64,000 nucleotides of DNA from Sphagnum magellanicum. Lineage: Eukaryota > Streptophyta > Sphagnopsida > Sphagnales > Sphagnaceae. The translations under genes were made by a program, and so were the position numbers. The stretch covers positions 8,866,001-8,930,000 of the forward strand of contig CM038914.1 in assembly GCA_021904315.1 (NCBI GenBank), in the 5' to 3' direction. This document shows, piece after piece, positions 25,040 to 36,670 of this stretch; position 1 is the first letter of the stretch, and every line of letters begins with the position of its first letter. The notes under the pieces are model-generated. The model was not told the DNA's origin. It made no database searches and was given only the letters and a program-made list of their open reading frames with translations.

Positions 25040-26925
25040 AGGAGGAAACGATCATCCTCAATCATCCTCAATCTCACAATTAACACTATAAAACAGCTGT
25101 CAAGAGCTGGAGTGATGAGTGTGCTGGATCTGAATGTGATACACAAACCTCAACTGCTCCACTTGAATCATCAAACTCTGGTTGTTCTTCACACACTACA
25201 AATTCATCACCAGTGCTCCAAACGTCATCTGCCAAGCTCTCCATTATTCCAACTGAATTTGATGGGGTGGACATAGAAAACTTATATTGTGGGGCAGCTG
25301 AACCAACATCCTTGCCAAGAGATTGGCCCTCTACTGGGACAACTGAAAGTACTGCCTCTGATGCATACCAGTGTGATGTGCACAAAACATCTTGCCCATC
25401 AACTTCCTTCAGATTGGATGCACTCTTCCTTGGTGCGTCTTTGTCTGATAATACCACATCTTCCTTCTGCTCATGATGGGGGGACGCAGTGCATCAGCTA
25501 CTTTCACCTAATTTAAAAAGGCTTCACTTTCTACATTGGGGGTCATGGCCAAGCTCCAACACTGATTATTACAGTCCCCAGTAAAAAACTCTTTCTCAAG
25601 TACCCGAGGAGTCAATATTCCACCTTCTACACTCTGCTCCTAGCAAGCAAGGGCTTGCATCCCGGAGAAGAAATCATCCAACTTCGTACATGAACATACT
25701 CTTTAAACAGCTCTTTCTCAAGTACCCGAGGAGTCAGTATTCCACCTTCTACACTCTGCTCCTAACAAGCAAGGGCTTGCATCCCAGAGAAGAAAGCATA
25801 TGCAAATCATCCAACTTCGTATCAGTTTCAGCAGACATTGCTGTTGACAAATTCTGTTTAGTAACTACATTCCCTGGGTGGTTACCTGCTTTTGATGCTT
25901 GCCAGGACTTGAAGACTGAGGCTGCTGCCTGTGATGGCTGCACTACAGCCAACCCTGCATAGCATAGAATTCCGCATACTGCACATGGTAATGTGCCCCA
26001 ATTAAATGGGGACATTGTGGCCACTGGGTTGTTTTCAGCAATGACTTTCCTTGGTGAATGAACTTCATCTTGGAAGGTACTACAACCACCATCCCAGTCT
26101 TGACAATCCAAACATTCACCAGAAGATGAGGCAGTAGAATCCAAGTAAGGGGCAGTCACTATAACATCATGCAAACATGATGGAGCACCTTGTGTAGCAC
26201 CTCTGTCACCTTCCACCAGTGGATCCACCTCCTTTTCAGGGCACATTGTCCTGAAATTATCTTCAGGGTCCAGTTTGCTAGAGCAATTGTGCATGGAAGT
26301 ACACATAATGACATTGGAGTGCATCAGACTGGGTGCTGGCAGAGTTACATTACAAACATCACTCAGCAGAATGCAGCTGGTGACACCATGATCGGTGAGT
26401 TTGCCAAGCAGACTGTTATGGAAAATTACATTGTTCACAAACACAGTCTTCACGATCTCCTCACCGATTCTCTTCTTCTCTTTCAGGCATGAAGTTTGCA
26501 CCTCTGTTGGTGAGCTCAAAGGTGGCCTGGAATCACCCCATAATTATCCTCGTCATAGAATCCCTTTCAAGCTCTAATCTGCATCATGAGTCAGGAACTG
26601 TTGCCAATGTCCAAAAGTCAAGTTGGATGTGGAGTGACCAGTGAGAGATGTATATGGTTGAGCAAAAGAGATTTTCCAGAATTTACACTAATACACCGAA
26701 AAAGGAAAAGCTCTCTATAAAACAAGCTAAAAGCCTGGATGCAATAGACATGGCCAGCAAGTAAAGGAGTTGCTGGTGGGGAGAGCATGGGAAGATAATT
26801 CATGGCTCCTCGTCGAGCGGCTGCTTCTCTTGCCACATCCAGCCATACAAGGGATGGCAAAATTTGCTGCCTCACCACAGTTGAAACCTGCAAACCACAT
26901 CCCAATCTTAGGAATTTCCTCCATT
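25040..26925 (-). pseudogene. ELF6/REF6-type JmjC histone demethylase pseudogene
   Basis: The minus strand carries pieces of a plant ELF6/REF6-like H3K27/H3K4 demethylase. A real acceptor (TTTGCAG) precedes GFNCGEAANFA, the end of the JmjC domain. After a one-base insertion (about 26845-26850) the frame continues as WLDVAREAAARRGAMNYLPM, and after a second extra base (about 26778-26782) as HQQLLYLLAMSIASRL. A 256-codon frame (25749-26519) then holds EIVKTVFVNNVIFHN and the zinc-finger-like GTLPCAVCGILCYAGLAVVQ. A further frame (25086-25457) is acidic and serine-rich. The JmjN domain, the iron-binding HxD region and the C2H2 fingers are not found. Truncation at both ends and two frameshifts argue for a pseudogene. 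Confidence 0.72.
25589..25822. repeat. Tandem duplication (~110 bp) inside the ELF6-like relic
   Basis: Copy 1 (25589-25688) and copy 2 (25711-25822) share CTCTTTCTCAAGTACCCGAG, the words CACCTTCTACACTCTGCTCC and AAGGGCTTGCATCCC, and the end ATCATCCAACTTCGTA. They differ by a few substitutions and an 11-base indel. The low divergence means the duplication is recent relative to the decay of the gene. Confidence 0.9.
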
Positions 26926-26999
26926 TGAGAAACTTTATGTCCAAATTTCTAACAACTGGTGCAAGACCTCAATACCTTTGATGTTATTGGAAGCAACCA

Positions 27000-27530
27000 A
27001 AATTCAAGTGCAGTGAAAAATCAATGGGTATTAACAGTGATGCCCATCAATGTCCCAACATCTACGGTGGGTGTTGATATTGGGACAATGGAGAAAGCAT
27101 TTTGGGTGTCAACCTAACATACGGCTGCTCCACTGTCCTGCTGTCAACGCTGGCTGGTTTCATCTTTTTTGCAAACTTCAAGAGATTTAGGACTAAGAAG
27201 TTCACCAGGAATGACACTATTTGCTTGCTTACTGCTTCTTCTTTGTATCACTGCATCCAACAAACAGAATGACAGATTTCCAAAACTAAGATTGGAAATG
27301 TGTTGATTTTGAAATCTCTAGACTTGTGGGTTGCAATCAAAGAAACTGCACCAGATGAAGTCTACATTAACAGTTTGCACAAAGAGATTTTGAAGCGGAA
27401 AATACAGGAGCTTTAGTCTTTCACCAGACTTTGCTTTGCCATGAACTAGCTTTTTATGTACAAAGCAAGGGAGAAAAAAACAGACCAAGCTTTCTTGAAA
27501 AAAAAATTTATGGAAGTTTTTCATAAATAC
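27000..27530. other. Intergenic, no gene recognised
   Basis: This lies just 5' of the ELF6-like relic on its strand. I looked for upstream JmjC blocks here and found none. The base composition is less AT-rich than in the neighbouring tract, so it may be decayed intron or exon of the same gene. Confidence 0.4.
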
Positions 27531-27690
27531 TTAGTTTAGCCATGGTTAGTTTAACTTCATAATTAGTTTAGCTATGATTAATTTAGTTAGTTTGACCATG
27601 GTTAGTTTAACCTCCTAATTAGTTTAGTTTAATCATGATTAATTTAATTTCATAGCTAGTTTAATCATGTTTAATTTACCCTAGGTTTAA
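27531..27690. repeat. Minisatellite, ~32-bp unit
   Basis: About five imperfect copies of a unit like TAGTTTAGCCATGGTTAG followed by TTTAACTTCATAAT. Units start near 27531, 27563, 27588, 27620 and 27657. CCATGG is changed to CTATGA or ATCATG in some copies. Confidence 0.8.
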
Positions 27691-27929
27691 ACCATGTTTT
27701 GCCTTGGGTAACATTAGTTAACATGGGTTTGCCTTAATATTAAAAATATAAGATTACTGTACATAATCTAGTAGATATATTGGGTGTAATAACATAGGTA
27801 TGTATTAACTTAGGCCATGATTTTGATGACATGTGTTCATTTTGTACACTACTAATTATATGTTAGTTGCACACATAACCATATGACCAAAAATTATACA
27901 ATATTTAATTTGTAATTGTAAGCACAAAT

Positions 27930-29050
27930 AATCTAGTTGCAAATGACACCTAGTTGCACACAATTGCATAATGACTGGTTACAAATGACAAGATTTTTAT
28001 TAGTGCTTTTTATTAATCTAGTTGTTGTCACTAATTATGAATTATTATGTGATGTGCAAATTGTGATGGGATTAATGTGTGTGTTTGCAATGTTGGAGGT
28101 AGTGCAAAGTTTGAGCAAACTTGTTCAAAATGGAAATTGCTTCATTTGTGATTTTGTGACAACAATGAAGTTTATTCAAGTTGATCTCTGTAACCTCTAT
28201 GTGGACCTTAAGCAACATTTTTCACATGGTTAGTTCCATAATTTTGTGGATTTGGTGGGGTTAAAATTTGATGCATTGATGACAATTTGGCACCTTGAGC
28301 CCACCACACAAACATACTACACTACTTTTTGCTTCAAGGAGTAATTTTACGTGTTGCACAAAAGTGACAAGTGCATTGGAGTTATGTGCATGATCACTAA
28401 AAATGATTGGGCAACTATATGCCAAGATGTAAAAACCAATGCATTTCTATAGCAAAAAAGTTTGATAATTGAACTTGATAGAAGATTTCTAGCATAGGAA
28501 CTTATGAATGACCAATTGACATTATTTACCCTCAATATTGGGTACAACTAAAAGTTGGCATGACATTCCCTAAACATTTGCACATTGTAAAATCATATTA
28601 TTGTTGCCACAATATGACTTAACCATATGGCAAATCACATGCACCCTTATTACTTGAGCAACAATCTAGTTTTTTTTATAACCACCATGCAATCCAATAG
28701 TGAGGTTGTTATGAATCCTCCGCATGATTGCAATCCAACCACTTGAATGTGGAAAATGTTTGTTTTTAATGTGATTTTGATAAATAGAATTTTTGAATAC
28801 TTCAAACTTGTTGAACTTGCAATTCTTCTTATTTTAAAAAGTGTTGAAGATAAACATGCCTTTCTATCGTCACTTTCATGAAGTCCAAATTAAAGAACCA
28901 TCTAACAACTAATGTGGATTTGGTTGTTAAGATGTATGTTTATGACTTTTTAAATTTTGTACACATTTCCATTCCACGACGACATCATAAATTGGAATGA
29001 AGAGAAATCCCAATATGGGTTGACCTATATAGAATTTTGAAATACCATTA
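27930..29050 (+). pseudogene. hAT-like transposase relic
   Basis: Forward frames with many stops and shifts resemble the transposon-derived ZNF862/KIAA1586-like proteins of plants. Visible blocks are MCVFAMLEVVQSLSKLVQNG, FICDFVTTMKF, LYVDLKQHFSHG, LEPTTQTYYTTF, ITKNDWATICQDVK, and SLIIELDRRFL. Near the end is KSVEDKHAF followed, after a shift, by TFMKSKLKNHLTTN, which corresponds to the hAT C-terminal dimerisation motif. No terminal repeats were identified. Confidence 0.6.
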
Positions 29051-30814
29051 TGAGAAGGCAACCTATATGGCATCTTCATGAATCTTACCTCTTGTGTTTA
29101 AAGAAGTTCATAATTTTAAATTCTATTTATTAAATTCCTATTCAATAATGAATCTAGATAAAGATGTTAATACTCATGTTTTCTTTTTTGTAGGGTCACC
29201 TTCCATTACAAGAAAGCAATGTCTTCTTTTGGACTAGGGTTCAATTCCCTTAGAAGGCATTGCATTAAATCTATCACCACAAAAACTTTGTGAAAAATAC
29301 ATCTTCAACTTCAGGTTTTGGAAATGTATCAAAATTTTAAGTACTTCTCACTTAGCTGTTAGCTTGGATTTTGTAGATAAAACCTTTTGCCATAATGTCT
29401 ATTGCAATAGTGCAACCACTTTTTAAAACATTATAACATGATATACTAACTTAGGGCTTCCAGCTTTAATCATTATGTTGCCTTAACTAACATAATTTGG
29501 TGTTTTGGTGAAGATGTAACTAGAAGTCACATACTCAAAAGCTAGAGGAGTTGAAGTACCTAATGCAATGCTAATGTCAAGTACTTCATTAAATTGAGGA
29601 GGGCATTAGGCTTAGGGACTTGGGAAACGAATAGGAAACAAAAAAATTCTTTCTCTAATAATTTTTTTTCTTTGATTTAGTGGCACAATGTTTTGTTGGA
29701 ATGTGATGACCACTCTAGTACACATGTGATTCATTCTAGTTTTGCATAGACTTCCCACCGGTTTTATCCATGTTATGTTTGAAGATAATTTGTGTGTATA
29801 TGTGTGTTTGTTGCATTGCCTATTACTTTGGATTTTACTTTTGCAAAATGTCTAAAGAATTGTTTATGAACATGACCTTGTGTGACTTAGGTCTACAATG
29901 TGTGGTTGGTTGTTCAAAATTGTGTACTTGCAATTGATTGATATTGACATTTGTGGACATTGGATAATATACAATATATAATTGTGTGAATAATGAGTAG
30001 TGAAGATTGAGTTTCAAAATTCAAGAGCTTTGATATTGTTCAGTTGGCAACCAAGTTCATTTTGGTCTTGGTCGGACTTGTGAGGACATTAAAAGACCAA
30101 GTTGCTATTTGCAACAATATTATGATCAAATTGTTAACCGATAAACTAAACTTTGCAAAAATGTTAAAACCTTGACTTATCCCTTGCACCCTTGTTTCTA
30201 ACACTAACAAGTCCATGTTGCCACATACCATGAAAATTGAACTAAAACTATTGCCATCATTATACACAAAAAAAAATACTAAAAAAAAATATAACCATTT
30301 GAGCAATATTGTCAATTGGTATTTTGCCATCTCAATCCACCTATAAGATAAGGGCCAATTTTGCAACAATGAAAAAGCCAAAAAAAACATTGCATGGGCG
30401 CCTGATTGTAAAAGATTACAAAGCATTTGTAAGGATTGGGAAAAAGAAAAAATGAGAAAAAAGAAACAAAGTCAATTCAATTGAACTCAAAGACCTAATA
30501 TACCCAATTACATATCCTTCACAACCTAGTTTAATGTATGGGTACAAAGCAAAGGTATAAGTGCACATGATTAGTATTTAGGGTTTTGGAAATGGCAAAT
30601 TAAGTTATGGATATAGGTCTAACAAAGATTATGTTTTTTGAATATTTTTGGGTTAGATTACATACCCAACAAAGCTTTTGTATTGGCCGAAGCTCCTAAG
30701 TAATCTACACACTTGAAATCTATCTACACCCTTGAATTCTATCTACACCCGAAGCAAAGCTCTTAATCAATCACACCTCAAGATCTAGACCCAAATTAGT
30801 TCTTTGTGTTGTTG
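29051..30814. other. Intergenic and 3' flank of the LAZ1-like gene
   Basis: AT-rich sequence with no recognisable coding region. The right end should include the 3' untranslated region of the minus-strand gene ending at 30815. Confidence 0.5.
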
Positions 30815-33800
30815 TTATGTGTATGTCTTCTTCTTCACATCCTTGACTACCCTCTCTCCCTCTTCAATTTCGGTCTCTTCATACTCCTTGGTGATCTCTT
30901 TGTCACCATCTCCATTCTCATCCTTTCCTACCCATTGCATAGTTGTCTCCTTGCTAATGGGCTCGCCATGTCGATCCAACTTTCTTTGCTCACGAACTTG
31001 TACCCTTTTCTCTAATTGTTCACACTCACCGGCAGCATTGGTTCTCTCCTTTTCAGCAGCTGTTTCCTTTGTCTCCATTGAATTGGACCTCTCTCTCTGT
31101 TGCCGGTAACAAATCTTCTCACCACCACCATCACCCTTCATACTTGAACTTGTCATCAAGCCTGAAACTTCTTCTTTCAGATACCCTATAGACTTGGTTG
31201 AACAAGGTGATGATGATGAGGATGGTGAGTCCTCAGCCTCATCTGCATCGGCACCTGTTTGTTGTGTGCCATGCTCAACTCGCACATTTTCCTTAGTTTC
31301 CACAAGTTGTGGGTCATCTTTCTCCTCCTCATCAATGATGTAAGTTCCTTCTTTGCTGATATTCTCCTCTCGTTTATTGTCCCATTGCTGAACTTTCTTG
31401 TGAAATGTTTCATTCAACATTGTTCCTTTCTCCTGTAGTGTTTCGTTCATCTTTCCCACATTTTTTTGCACAGCTTTATTCACTTTTGTGATACCTGTTT
31501 CCACTGGCTCAGCTGCTTGTGAAACTGTAAGTCTCACATCCTCCACCACCTGACAACATCCCAAATTAGTGATAATAAAACTGCGTCCCAAAAGCAGGAG
31601 GGTTACACAAAAGCTTGAAATTTGGTCATGGAACCCAAATGAGTACTGGAAAAAGCAGGAGAACACAAAATTTAGCTCTTGGGTTCACACAAAAACTCTT
31701 TGGGTCATGGAGTCCTAAACTAAAACCCTAAACCCCAAGTTTTCAGTAGATATAACTTCATGAAATATGATCAGCAAGGATAAAAATCTTACATGTCCAC
31801 CACCGCCAAATACAACATCTTGTATACTGTCTTTAACACTCGTTGCTGCAATTTCAAGGTCTTCTTCAATCTCATCAACCGTCATGCTATCAAAACTGTT
31901 CACATTCTGCTCTTTCCTGTCCAGATGCTGCTGATAGGGAGTTGCAGGGTATACATAAATATGTGCCACAGCTGCAATTGCCATCTTTTCCACACATGCA
32001 CACACACAACCAGAAAATCAAGGTTAAGGGTTTAGCATACCCAAAAATCCAAGTGTTTCAATATGATGCTCTACTACAAGTCATAAAGGTTTCTTCTCAT
32101 CCATAAATCAGCGACTATGTGCCATTCACAACACTGATCAATTTATGGTATTAGAAAACTCAAAGATCACTTATGGTTGTGAGTTTTCTATGTGTAATTG
32201 TACAATGCAATTGAGCTTCATAGTTCTCTGGAACTGCACAAGACAAGAGAAACTTACTTCAATGCAAATAATGAAGTTCTGGAGGCTGGTCTGGAGCTGC
32301 TCTGCAGGCGCATCGTCACTGGGTTTGTGGGGAAATGCAGTGTGGGTTGTGACAATGCCAGTGGTGAACAGCAACGCGATTACCACACCTTGCCACCATG
32401 TGACAAACACAACTGCCTTGAAACAAAGGAATTTGGCTAATGGGTTGATCTTGTGGAGCTCGTGCTTGGTGACCTGGTAGAATTTCACAAGACAGTAAAG
32501 CGCCCACAATTGGCTAAAATTTTGAACTACTGTTATGTATGGGTACCTGCCCCAAGAAATTCCCCACATGATTTGCTGTTAGAGAAAATGCAAAGAAGGA
32601 AAATGTTCAACAAAAACCTTCAAGAAAAAAACATACATTTTGCTTTTTGAAATGCTCGCCCTTTTGCAGATGAAAAATTCTGCTCTATATATGGTTACCT
32701 CCAAATACACTAGAAAATTCCTCATAGCTCTTTGCATTGAGGCATACATTTATGTGACAATCCACCTCAGGAGACAGGGGCTATATAAGCACATACTACA
32801 GAAGGGTAAGGCAGAAAGGCTGAGAGCAAAATTGGAAACTATCCCATTTGCAGAAAGGATGACGGAAAAAGAACCAAGCATGCCAGAAATGTACTGAAAA
32901 TGTTTTACCCCTTTGAAAAATCAAAATCGCCTTCACCATACTTATCGAATATTTCCAGCATGAGAGCAGCCCATGATCCCAGCACTTTTATTATAATCTG
33001 CAATGTAAAAAAAAAACCAAACAAAAAAACCCTAGTGATTTGCTTGCATGAGATCTCTCAAGTCCAAAAACATCAAATTCTTCGAGCAAGGGTTTAGGGT
33101 TTAGGGTTTAAATCCTAAACCCTAAACCTGGAAACTCAAATTCTGGATTTCTCTCTGCAAAGGTGGCCCAAGTCTAGAATTAACTGTAACGTAAAAACTA
33201 AAAACTCCAACTCATCAAACAAAAGTTCTCAATATATATATATATATATATATATATACTGGAAAATCCTTGGAAGGATAATTTCTCATCCTCCCGTTCT
33301 TGATCAACGACTTCAATGGATAAAAGGTGAAGAAAAATTCATCCAAGGACATTTTCCCAAAATCGGCTATATGTTTGCAACATAACAGTAATGAGAATGA
33401 CGGATTGATTGATGTGGTTGTGATATAATAACACAAGCGTCTTCTTACATATTGCACAATGCCAAATTTGGTCGAGTCATAAAATTGGCGACCGAGTCGC
33501 CATGGATCCAGACACCATTTGAGAGGAACAGGATGTGCCACCAAATAGTCATGGTCCGAGCCTGATTTTTCATCCAGTAACAGCAAACTGTGCATGAACT
33601 CCTTGTCTGATCCTTGTTTTGCCAACGTTGTAACTGCCATCTCCTCTTCACCTATGTACAAATCAACACCGAAGTTAATTGCACATATGCAAATGGGCAG
33701 TTCAAATTCACAAACCCACACATAAACCCATCTATAAAGTATCTCCCCCCAGATGGGTAAATGTCACATTGTACAAGTAAGTGTCAAGGATTTTGTTTTT

Positions 33801-35079
33801 GAAAATAAAATAATAATCATATATATATATATATATCCAGATTTCCAACTTAGTTGCTAAGATCAAATTAGGGGAAAAATTAGTAGAGCAATTGGAGCAT
33901 TATGAGGGGATGTTCACCTAAGCAGGCGATCAGGTAGCGCCCAAAGGAGTAAAGAGCGAATGCTTCATAGCATTCTCCCAATGTTCCAATGTACACGGCG
34001 TATCTGGGCTTCCACAATGATAAGAACTGCAGCCTATGCGAGAGCATAGCAAATGAGAAGAAGGAAGTTCTGTGCATTGGACATGAACAATCTTTTTTAT
34101 TTGTTTCTTTTAAAAGGCGGCAGATCTAGGAAAGGAGGCTCAGGTAATCTGAGACCCTGGCACAGAATTCATCTCCCTAGTATGAAACAGGAATACAAAG
34201 TGATAGCTCAATGAAGTGAAAAGTTCTATTACCGATGTGACTGAATAAACAGGAACCATCAATATAATGCCGATCAGCCATTTTTGCTCCTGCAAAGGGA
34301 AAACACAAGAAGAGAAAACCAGTGAAGATTAATCATCATATCTTCTTCTTCTTGCCCCAAGGATTGATTTAACTTCAATCCAGTCAACCTTCATCATTGC
34401 CAAGATCATCTAAGGTGCCGCAATATGTTGATTCTATGATTTAACTGAGTGACTTAACTAAACCCATGAGAGAAAGAAGCAGACTTTCACATACATCACC
34501 CACCCATGACTCCATCAACCATGGATCAAGTTAAGGTCAAATTCAGATATTTTGGAATGAAAACAAATTCCACAGCAGAAACAACTGCATCTCTGATCCG
34601 TGACCCACTCCAGAACGAAGCAAAAACTGTAAATAAATTTCCCACATGCAAAAAATCGATACAAATCTGACACCAGATACTTCTTCTTCTTCTTCTTCAC
34701 ATATGAATTTGCTTTGGAACAAGTACCAGGCAATACAGTCCATGCAAAAAGAATCATGAGGAGAGAAATTCCAACTTTTTTTTAAAAAAAACAACTTCTG
34801 TCAGAAAAAATAAACCTCACATTTGGATCATTACATAGGCTGGAAAGATGGAGAAAATCTCACATTGGGATTGTTATAGCTGGAAAGATGGCTTCGGAGA
34901 AGGTGTGACGAAAGGCAGAGAGCAAAAAGAGTGAAAGTGCCAGCAATTATCAATGCCCATGTATACATTGAGAAGTCACCCAAGTTGATAATGAGCCGAT
35001 TGTCAAACTCCTCTCCAAAAACCAGTTTTGACCATGAGTTTGTACTGATCATTGTCTCCATCCTTAACAAATTGCCCAT
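30815..35079 (-). CDS. LAZ1-like DUF300 membrane protein
   Basis: A multipass membrane protein of the LAZ1/DUF300 family (related to TMEM184 and organic solute transporter alpha). Arabidopsis LAZ1 acts at the tonoplast and plasma membrane in cell death and brassinosteroid signalling. Exons are 34864-35079, 34233-34289, 33918-34026, 33449-33651, 32909-32997, 32258-32546, 31793-31984 and 30815-31549; phases join to 629 codons. Family blocks are TWALIIAGTFTLFALCL (first membrane segment, about 40-56), WLIGIILMVPVYSVTS, GECYEAFALYSFGRYLIACL, LDPWRLGRQFYDSTKFGIVQ, YPYITVVQNFSQLWALYCLV and FKAVVFVTWWQGVVIALL. The last exon encodes 244 residues of hydrophilic tail starting VVEDVRLTVSQAAEPVETGI, as in LAZ1, but with a much longer acidic, Glu/Lys-rich extension. 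Arabidopsis LAZ1 is about 480 residues. A second ATG 18 bases inside exon 1 is an alternative start. Confidence 0.92.
31711..31737. repeat. Telomere-like motif in LAZ1-like intron
   Basis: CCTAAACTAAAACCCTAAACCCC, about three copies of the telomere-type word CCCTAAA with drift, inside the intron between exons 7 and 8. Confidence 0.7.
33090..33128. repeat. Head-to-head telomere-like repeat in LAZ1-like intron
   Basis: Three forward TTTAGGG-type units are followed after AAAT by two CCCTAAA units, forming a near-perfect palindrome. It lies in intron 4. It is too short to be a former chromosome end, and isolated telo-box words are common in plant genes, but the inverted arrangement is less usual. 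Confidence 0.85.
33233..33258. repeat. (TA)n microsatellite in LAZ1-like intron
   Basis: About 13 TA dinucleotides in intron 4. A shorter AT run lies at 33820-33835 in intron 3. Confidence 0.9.
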
Positions 35080-36670
35080 TGGTGTGTGTGTTCACTGTCT
35101 GATCACCTGTGAGTAGCAATGGTCTCTAGTGTAAGTATCAATGTAGGCTGTATCAACTATCAACCTGTTCACTGTGCCGTTACAGGGGTGTATTAACTTT
35201 TGAACAAAATCCTGGCAAAGAAATCTGCCACAAGTAGAGTAGTCAGTTGTGGGTCATGGCAATATTTAAGAGAAAGCATCTTCATTTTGTCATTTATAAA
35301 AGAAAGAAGAGAACTTGACCTTCAATTACTTCTCAATCCATGTGAGCCCTGCTCGCTCACTCGCTTCCTTCCTTCCCCCTGTTTGTCCCCATGCCCCAGA
35401 AGTATTCATTCAAAGCAGCAAATACTATTGTGTGTATGGTTTTGATCAAGAGGAAATTTTTTTCCTACGATAAAAGTAATCAACCAGTTTGACATTTTGT
35501 CCATAAGCAGAAGGCAATAAACCTCATCCTTGACATTTTCTGAAATTTTCCAAAACCCATAAATCTCATACTTGACAGTTTCCAGAATTTTCCAAAACCC
35601 CACCACAAAAGATCAGATTTCTTCAACCATGTATTTCAAAGCATGATAAGAGCTCAAGATTTGTTAACCCTAAATTCCACAACCCCGCTTTGGAAAGAAA
35701 TGAGTCCAAGCTTCTGAACTTTCATGTCATCGACATAGAGCCAGAAGTTGAGATGTTGCAGAAAGAAACCTCACCCAAACCAGCGTGAAGAAATCTTCAT
35801 TGGTTTCAGCTAGAAATTTGCAATATGAGAATTTTTCTCAAGTGAGAAAAAAAGGGAAAAAAAAAGAAAAAAAACAGCTCCCAATAACAAGACTAAGGAT
35901 CAACATCAACCCAATTTTCATAACTTCTAGAACTGCAAGCTGAACCCAATTTTCAGCTTCTGCAACTTCTAGTAGGGGCATTGAACATTGCTCCTACACC
36001 TCATCAATCAATCAGGCAGCTCGTTGAAACAAATGATGAGCAAGAACCAATTCCACAACTGCAGCAGCCACAAATTCTTCAGTACCACCACAAAATAATT
36101 CACATACCTGGTGTGTACAAACTTCCAAATCTTCTTGTGGGGGGGAAGAAAAAAAAACCACTCACTTAAGAAAAGCTCGGACAGGAGCTGATCGTTTAAA
36201 CACTTACTATTGGCGATTATTAATCAATTCTATGAGCAATTATCTAATTAAACGAAATTGTGTCTCGTGCATGTATAAATTCTGCATGCAACTACTGCTG
36301 CTGCTGCTGCTGCTGCGGCTGAGCTCCCTCGAGATTGGAGAGAAAATCACCTAAAATTTCTCTCACTCTTCAGCAAATCCTACAAAAGTGAGGAATCAAC
36401 TACGACCCACCGTGACGCAATTTTACTTCCGATAACACCGAAAACTGGAAATCACCACCATTTCTAAAGACTGTAGAAGGGCATGAATCCACAGCAAAAT
36501 TTGGGTCCAAATTGTGTGCAACTGGAGTTGTGAAAGAGTGAGCGAGTGAGCGAGGGATGATGGTGGGGGCGACAAATCGCAGTCTTGGGAATATTCGCAG
36601 TTGCCACTTGTACGATGCCGCATGCACACGTGTAACAACATGTACGTGTACAGCTGTACACTCCAGACTC
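35080..36670 (-). promoter_or_regulatory. Upstream region of the LAZ1-like gene
   Basis: There is no coding feature. A CACAG acceptor-like site at about 35107-35111 on the minus strand, 28 bases upstream of the start codon, suggests a 5' untranslated intron. The GC-richer block 36280-36660, with a CTG microsatellite (36294-36315) and words such as GAGCGAGTGAGCGAGGG, is a plausible leader exon or promoter. This assignment is inference. Confidence 0.35.
36294..36315. repeat. (CTG)n microsatellite
   Basis: Seven uninterrupted CTG units in the presumed leader or promoter region of the LAZ1-like gene; on that gene's strand they are CAG. Confidence 0.9.

Noticed and set aside
30804-31109. Serine-rich plus-strand frame of 101 codons
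   Set aside because: It is the complement of the charged LAZ1-like C-terminal tail.
33090-33128. Former chromosome end or telomere fusion
   Set aside because: Only five units, located inside an intron of an intact gene; too short for a fusion relic.
33215-33721. 168-codon minus-strand frame as a stand-alone gene
   Set aside because: Its central part (33449-33651) is exon 4 of the LAZ1-like gene; the ends are intron with a TA microsatellite read through.
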